Shown here one piece after another: positions 15,193 through 18,203 of a stretch of 18,203 nt of DNA. The DNA is from GCA-002727615 sp964442655 (GTDB lineage Bacteria > Pseudomonadota > Alphaproteobacteria > TMED109). The stretch is taken from positions 1 through 18,203 of the forward strand of contig CAYTZM010000016.1 of NCBI GenBank assembly GCA_964442655.1, in the 5' to 3' direction. Numbering within the stretch: the first letter of the stretch is position 1; each line of letters begins with the position of its first letter. A program made the translations under genes and the position numbers. The notes beneath the pieces are model-generated. The model saw only the letters and a list, made by a program, of their open reading frames with translations. It made no database searches and was not told where the DNA came from.

Positions 15193-15854
15193 CTACATTT
15201 CTTAAAAGTACATATCAAAGCTTTACTATTTTTCTGATTATCTAAATCCATTTGTTGAGAATAAATATCTTGCTGAATAATATTAAGTATTTTAATTTTT
15301 GATGATTTTTCGAGATTATCTAAAGTCTTCTTAAAGCCTTTATCTACATAGTGTAATCCATTTATGCCAATAGTAAGAATACACCCTACATCACATATTA
15401 TTAAAAGGTTTATTAAAGATTCTGGTCCTAAATGACCATGTGTAAAAGTTCCAGAACTAATAATTGCCTTATAATTCATCGGAATTCCCTTTATTGGTTT
15501 TGTTAAATCAAATGAATGCAAATTTCTATATACAGATTTCGTACCTGCAACTTTCAACATATCTGATGATATATCTACCCCATCAATAACAAGTTTAGAA
15601 TTTAATTTAATTAATTCTTCTCCTACTAAGCCGGTTCCACATCCAATATCACAAATTGGGCCTTCTTCTTGATAATAACTAATAAGCTCTTTTGCAACAT
15701 ACTTAGGATAAACATAAGACATTCCTTCAACATAGATATCATCATAAACTTTAGAAAAATCTTTATAATATTCCACATTATCCTCCGGAGTCTCAATGGA
15801 ATAAGCATCTTTTAAAAGTTTAAGAGCTTGTTTTGTTTTAGATTCTTTTGTCAT
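15189..15854 (-). CDS. SAM-dependent methyltransferase
   Basis: The 221-residue class I methyltransferase has motif I CDIGCGTGLVGEEL (68-81) and motif II VDISSDML (about 93-100). The N-terminal 50 residues (KVYDDIYVEGMSYVYP) resemble the small-molecule methyltransferase group found in many proteobacteria. It starts 17 bp inside the upstream carboxymuconolactone-decarboxylase-like gene, indicating coupled translation, and is the last gene after tRNA-Met and the pdxA-family gene. The substrate is unknown. Confidence 0.82.
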   Translation of the reverse strand: MTKESKTKQALKLLKDAYSIETPEDNVEYYKDFSKVYDDIYVEGMSYVYPKYVAKELISYYQEEGPICDIGCGTGLVGEELIKLNSKLVIDGVDISSDMLKVAGTKSVYRNLHSFDLTKPIKGIPMNYKAIISSGTFTHGHLGPESLINLLIICDVGCILTIGINGLHYVDKGFKKTLDNLEKSSKIKILNIIQQDIYSQQMDLDNQKNSKALICTFKKCS

Positions 15855-16428
15855 TTTTCATCATGCCTGTAAAATCATCAATTTTTGGTAAGACCCACTT
15901 ATTACCTTCCATAGAAATTTTAAAAGTATTAATAGTCATAGAAATTAAATTATAATATCCACATGTTCCAACCAAATCTATAATAGAACTCTGACCAAGC
16001 AAATCTATCGCTTGATCATAAATCTCATCTGACACACTTTTTAAGAGATTACATTCTACAGAGAAATCAAAAACAACTTGCTCGTCTAATTTTTCAAATA
16101 AAGGTCTTTTTGCATCAGCAATCTTATTAATATTATCAATATGTATTCCAGCTTCTTCTGCCAATGGAGCATGGTGTCCCCATTCAAATTCTGAAGACCA
16201 ACATCTTCCAGTTGTAATAATAGCAAGTTCCGATAACCTAGTAGGTAAATTGCTTTCATACCTTATGTATTTACCAACTTTTTGAGCATATTTTGCAAAT
16301 TTTGGATTGTTTAACCATATTTTTATAGGGCCTACAACACTTCCTCTAGGCCCATTAACTATTTCATTATATATATCTAACTGTTCCTTATTAAGATCTT
16401 CTAATTTCCAATCTTTAATTCTATGCAT
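15838..16428 (-). CDS. Carboxymuconolactone decarboxylase-like protein
   Basis: This 196-residue all-helical protein belongs to the carboxymuconolactone decarboxylase/AhpD-like superfamily. The family segment is RLSELAIITTGRCWSSE (64-80) followed by EWGHHAPLAEEAG. The CxxC redox pair of AhpD peroxidases is absent (one Cys at 76), so a thiol-peroxidase role is unlikely; the E-W-x-x-H pattern fits the decarboxylase/lactonase-like branch. The true reaction is uncertain. It lies 9 bp after the pdxA-family gene and overlaps the methyltransferase gene. Its best Shine-Dalgarno (AAGGA) sits far from the ATG, so translation may depend on coupling. Confidence 0.8.
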   Translation of the reverse strand: MHRIKDWKLEDLNKEQLDIYNEIVNGPRGSVVGPIKIWLNNPKFAKYAQKVGKYIRYESNLPTRLSELAIITTGRCWSSEFEWGHHAPLAEEAGIHIDNINKIADAKRPLFEKLDEQVVFDFSVECNLLKSVSDEIYDQAIDLLGQSSIIDLVGTCGYYNLISMTINTFKISMEGNKWVLPKIDDFTGMMKNDKRI

Positions 16429-16437
16429 TTTATTTGT

Positions 16438-17433
16438 CTATTCCTTATCTATTAATATTAAAGCCTGCTTAACGGCATTTAAAAAATTAGTTTCATCAGC
16501 AACTCCTTGCCCGGCTATATCAAACGCCGTTCCATGATCAACGGATGTACGAATAATAGGTAAACCTGTTGTTACATTAATACCATGCTCTATACCTAAA
16601 ACTTTAACAGGACCATGACCTTGATCATGATACATCGCTACTACTAAATCAAAATCTCCTCTTGTAGCCGTATAAAATAACGAATCTGAAGCTAATGGAC
16701 CTTTTATATTCCAACTTAAACTTTCACACTTTTTAATAGCTGGAAGTATTTTATTTTTTTCTTCACCCCTCCCAAATGCTTCATTTTCTCCGGCATGAGG
16801 ATTAATTGCACAAACACCAATTTTAGGCTCCTTGCCTAATATCTTTTTTATTACCTCTCTCCCTCGTTCAATAGTTCTAAATACTAAACCATGATCTATT
16901 TTACTAATGGAATCAATTAATCCCATATGTGTTGTGACATGAATGACATTTAACTTAGGAGACATCAACATTAGTGACACTTCCTTAACATTTGTAAAAT
17001 CCGCTAACATTTCTGTATGTCCAGGATAATTATATCCTGCCATGTGAAGTGATGTTTTACTAATAGGAGCCGTGCATATAGCCTGAACTTGTTTGCCTAA
17101 ATTTAAATCGACAGCTTTTTTAATACATTGATAAGAAAATTCTCCTCCATACTTGCTATTGAGAGCATATTCAATATCTTGATATAGTATATTAACTTCT
17201 ACACAATAAATTTTATTTGAGTTAAAAAATTTAACATCTTTAATATCTTTAATAACAACTACCTCTATATCAGCCTTTTTTAAATTTATAGCTTTATGCA
17301 AGAATTTTGCATTACCTATAATAACAGGAATACACTCTAAATTTGATAATCCACTATTATAAGCACCAACAATAATTTCTGGTCCTATACCCGCTGGATC
17401 TCCCATAGTAATTGCAATTTTTGGCAAGCTCAT
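16438..17433 (-). CDS. pdxA: PdxA-family 4-phospho-hydroxyacid dehydrogenase
   Basis: The 331-residue protein starts MSLPKIAITMGDPAGIGPE. The open frame extends 17 codons further up, but those are tRNA-Met bases and are not coding. Metal ligands match E. coli PdxA: His169 (HVTTHMGL), His213 (NPHAGENE) and His269 (MYHDQGH); His139 (YPGHTEM) contacts substrate. PdxA oxidises 4-phosphohydroxy-L-threonine in pyridoxal phosphate synthesis. The MYHDQGHGPVKVLG segment and GTAFDIAGQG look more like the PdxA2 branch (phospho-D-threonate/erythronate oxidation), and the usual pdxA neighbours surA and ksgA are absent, so a catabolic role is possible. The gene starts 18 bp after the tRNA-Met CCA end and has only a weak Shine-Dalgarno (TGGAA). 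Confidence 0.88.
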   Translation of the reverse strand: MSLPKIAITMGDPAGIGPEIIVGAYNSGLSNLECIPVIIGNAKFLHKAINLKKADIEVVVIKDIKDVKFFNSNKIYCVEVNILYQDIEYALNSKYGGEFSYQCIKKAVDLNLGKQVQAICTAPISKTSLHMAGYNYPGHTEMLADFTNVKEVSLMLMSPKLNVIHVTTHMGLIDSISKIDHGLVFRTIERGREVIKKILGKEPKIGVCAINPHAGENEAFGRGEEKNKILPAIKKCESLSWNIKGPLASDSLFYTATRGDFDLVVAMYHDQGHGPVKVLGIEHGINVTTGLPIIRTSVDHGTAFDIAGQGVADETNFLNAVKQALILIDKE

Positions 17434-17451
17434 TTGAATTCCAGTTAATTT

Positions 17452-17528
17452 TGGTAGCGGAGGAGGGATTTGAACCCCCGACACATGGATTATGATTCCA
17501 CTGCTCTAACCAGCTGAGCTACTCCGCC
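17452..17528 (-). tRNA. tRNA-Met(CAT), elongator
   Basis: The 77-nt cloverleaf includes an encoded CCA. The acceptor GGCGGAG pairs with CTCCGCT (first pair G-U), the D-arm is GCTC/GAGC, the anticodon loop is ATCATAA with CAT at 34-36, and the T-arm is GGGGG-TTCAAAT-CCCTC-type with one wobble. It lacks the three G-C anticodon-stem pairs and the first-pair mismatch of initiator tRNA, and it resembles alphaproteobacterial elongator Met. A lysidine-type tRNA-Ile2 also carries CAT and is the alternative. The pdxA-family gene follows 18 bp downstream. Confidence 0.93.
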
Positions 17529-17626
17529 TCAAACCTATGTTTTCACAAAAGTACTCACCTATAATGAAGCTACTAATCCCTCTAAAAGGCTTGGAAACCT
17601 TGGATTTGAGCTTCCTTTATAAGTAC

Positions 17627-17654
17627 CAAAAGAGAAATAATACTAGCTCTTTTG
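17627..17654. repeat. 8-bp inverted repeat upstream of integrase
   Basis: CAAAAGAG (17627-17634) and CTCTTTTG (17647-17654) are perfect inverted arms around 12 nt. It lies in the 207-bp space between tRNA-Met and the integrase start, which contains no other gene I can see. It could be a recombinase or repressor site, or part of an element end; function is not shown. Confidence 0.35.
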
Positions 17655-17705
17655 ATGCTCTAAAAAACACTAATTACAGGGCACTGTCAATCTTTTTATC
17701 GTCTT

Positions 17706-17723
17706 TGCCACACTCCTGCCACA
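17706..17723. repeat. TGCCACA direct repeats just before the integrase
   Basis: Two exact TGCCACA copies (17706-17712 and 17717-17723) are 11 bp apart, one helical turn, and end 12 bp before the integrase ATG. This spacing suits a dimeric DNA-binding protein such as an arm-site for the integrase or an operator; the assignment is inference. Confidence 0.4.
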
Positions 17724-17735
17724 ATGGAGAAACAC

Positions 17736-18203
17736 ATGGCTACACTACGTCAACGAAACCACAAATGGGAAGTGCAAATCCGGAGAAAAGGTTCCCTTCC
17801 CCACAGCAAAACTTTTACCTACAAACAAGATGCTTGCCGATGGGCCCGAGCACAGGAACGGTTGTTGGATTTGGGACACACTCTCCCTCCTCCTCTCACC
17901 TCCCAAACCTTAGGAGATTTACTCACCCGATATGCCACCGAAATCACTCCTCAGAAAAAAGGAGCAGCCGTAGAACAGAGACGGATCACTCGGTTATTAC
18001 AGGACCCGATCCATCGGTACCCGGTAGCATCTATTACCCGGACCGTCATAACCGAGTTTCGGGATCGGAGACTTATGGATGGACCGATAGCATGCCGACA
18101 TGATTTGGCCATCTTACAGCATTGCTTTAATATAGCTCGTCACGAATGGGATTATGTTGTTCCTGATAATCCTGTACAGGGACTCCGAAAGCCTCCTCCT
18201 TCC
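17736..18203 (+). CDS. Tyrosine-type site-specific integrase, 3'-partial
   Basis: An open frame of 156 codons runs off the window end. It starts MATLRQRNHKWEVQIRRKG and continues KTFTYKQDACRWARAQERLL, LGDLLTRYATEITPQKKG and DLAILQHCFNIARHEW. This is the N-terminal arm-binding strand plus the helical core-binding domain of phage/ICE tyrosine recombinases; the catalytic domain with the R-H-R-Y residues lies beyond the window. GGAG at 17726-17729 is 6 nt before the ATG. GC content is about half and codons such as CGG, CCC, CTC and CCG are frequent, unlike the AT-rich neighbours, which indicates recent transfer. It is transcribed away from tRNA-Met and lies on that tRNA's 5' side, not its 3' side as in most tRNA integrations. 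Confidence 0.9.
   Translation, partial: MATLRQRNHKWEVQIRRKGSLPHSKTFTYKQDACRWARAQERLLDLGHTLPPPLTSQTLGDLLTRYATEITPQKKGAAVEQRRITRLLQDPIHRYPVASITRTVITEFRDRRLMDGPIACRHDLAILQHCFNIARHEWDYVVPDNPVQGLRKPPPS

Noticed and set aside
15838..16428. AhpD-type peroxidase
   Set aside because: The CxxC pair needed for thiol redox chemistry is absent.
17434..17484. 17-codon N-terminal extension of the pdxA-family frame
   Set aside because: These codons are tRNA-Met bases; PdxA proteins begin at the MSLPKIAITMGDP segment.
17452..17528. Initiator tRNA-fMet
   Set aside because: It lacks the run of three G-C pairs in the anticodon stem and the first acceptor mismatch of initiators.
17537..18103. 188-codon plus-strand ORF overlapping the integrase
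   Set aside because: Its translation is Ser/Pro-rich with no family features, and the overlapping frame encodes a recognisable integrase.
1..18203. CRISPR array, rRNA genes or IS elements
   Set aside because: No regularly spaced repeats, rRNA sequence or transposase was seen in any frame.

Overview
The window is AT-rich, tightly packed bacterial DNA. Many genes overlap or are separated by fewer than 20 bp, and no gene-free stretch exceeds about 210 bp. The tRNA-Asn and elongator tRNA-Met sequences, the gene families (DMGDH/SarDH-GcvT fusion, xanthine-dehydrogenase-type molybdenum hydroxylase, PhyH, small cupins) and the low GC suggest a streamlined marine alphaproteobacterium. That placement is inference from gene content. 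The last ~500 bp, an integrase gene, is clearly richer in GC (27, 33 and 33 G+C in three 60-base lines) and uses codons the other genes avoid.

Layout. 1-983 (+): a broken phytanoyl-CoA-dioxygenase-like gene and a small cupin whose only sensible start is ATT. 986-1492 (-): a one-domain PqiA-like membrane protein. 1586-1701 (+): promoter and tRNA-Asn(GTT). 1771-4245 (+): a dimethylglycine/sarcosine dehydrogenase-like flavoprotein fused to a GcvT-type folate domain. 4264-4313: a second, slightly decayed copy of the 3' half of the tRNA-Asn, so this single gene lies between two tRNA-Asn 3' halves, the footprint of tRNA-targeted integration. 4333-11759 (-): a probable six-gene operon, transcribed as secreted serine hydrolase, molybdenum hydroxylase large, FAD and 2Fe-2S subunits, acyl-CoA ligase, crotonase. 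11902-15192 (+): opine-dehydrogenase-like, 3-hydroxyacyl-CoA-dehydrogenase-like, SDR and cupin genes, divergent from the operon. 15189-17528 (-): tRNA-Met(CAT), pdxA-family gene, carboxymuconolactone-decarboxylase-like gene and methyltransferase. 17736-18203 (+): the N-terminal part of a tyrosine integrase running off the end.

How the parts may work together (inference). The operon holds what is needed to hydrolyse an ester or lactone outside the cytoplasm, hydroxylate a carboxylic or heteroaromatic substrate at the Mo centre, activate an acid with CoA and hydrate an enoyl-CoA. The divergent set supplies NAD(P)-dependent dehydrogenases that could continue oxidation. No transporter or regulator is visible, and the substrate cannot be read from the sequence.

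The most notable points are the single-gene tRNA-Asn-bounded island, the 7-bp repeat loss that breaks the PhyH gene, two genes whose family N-termini and Shine-Dalgarno spacing both point to ATT initiation, and the compositionally foreign integrase on the unusual (5') side of tRNA-Met.
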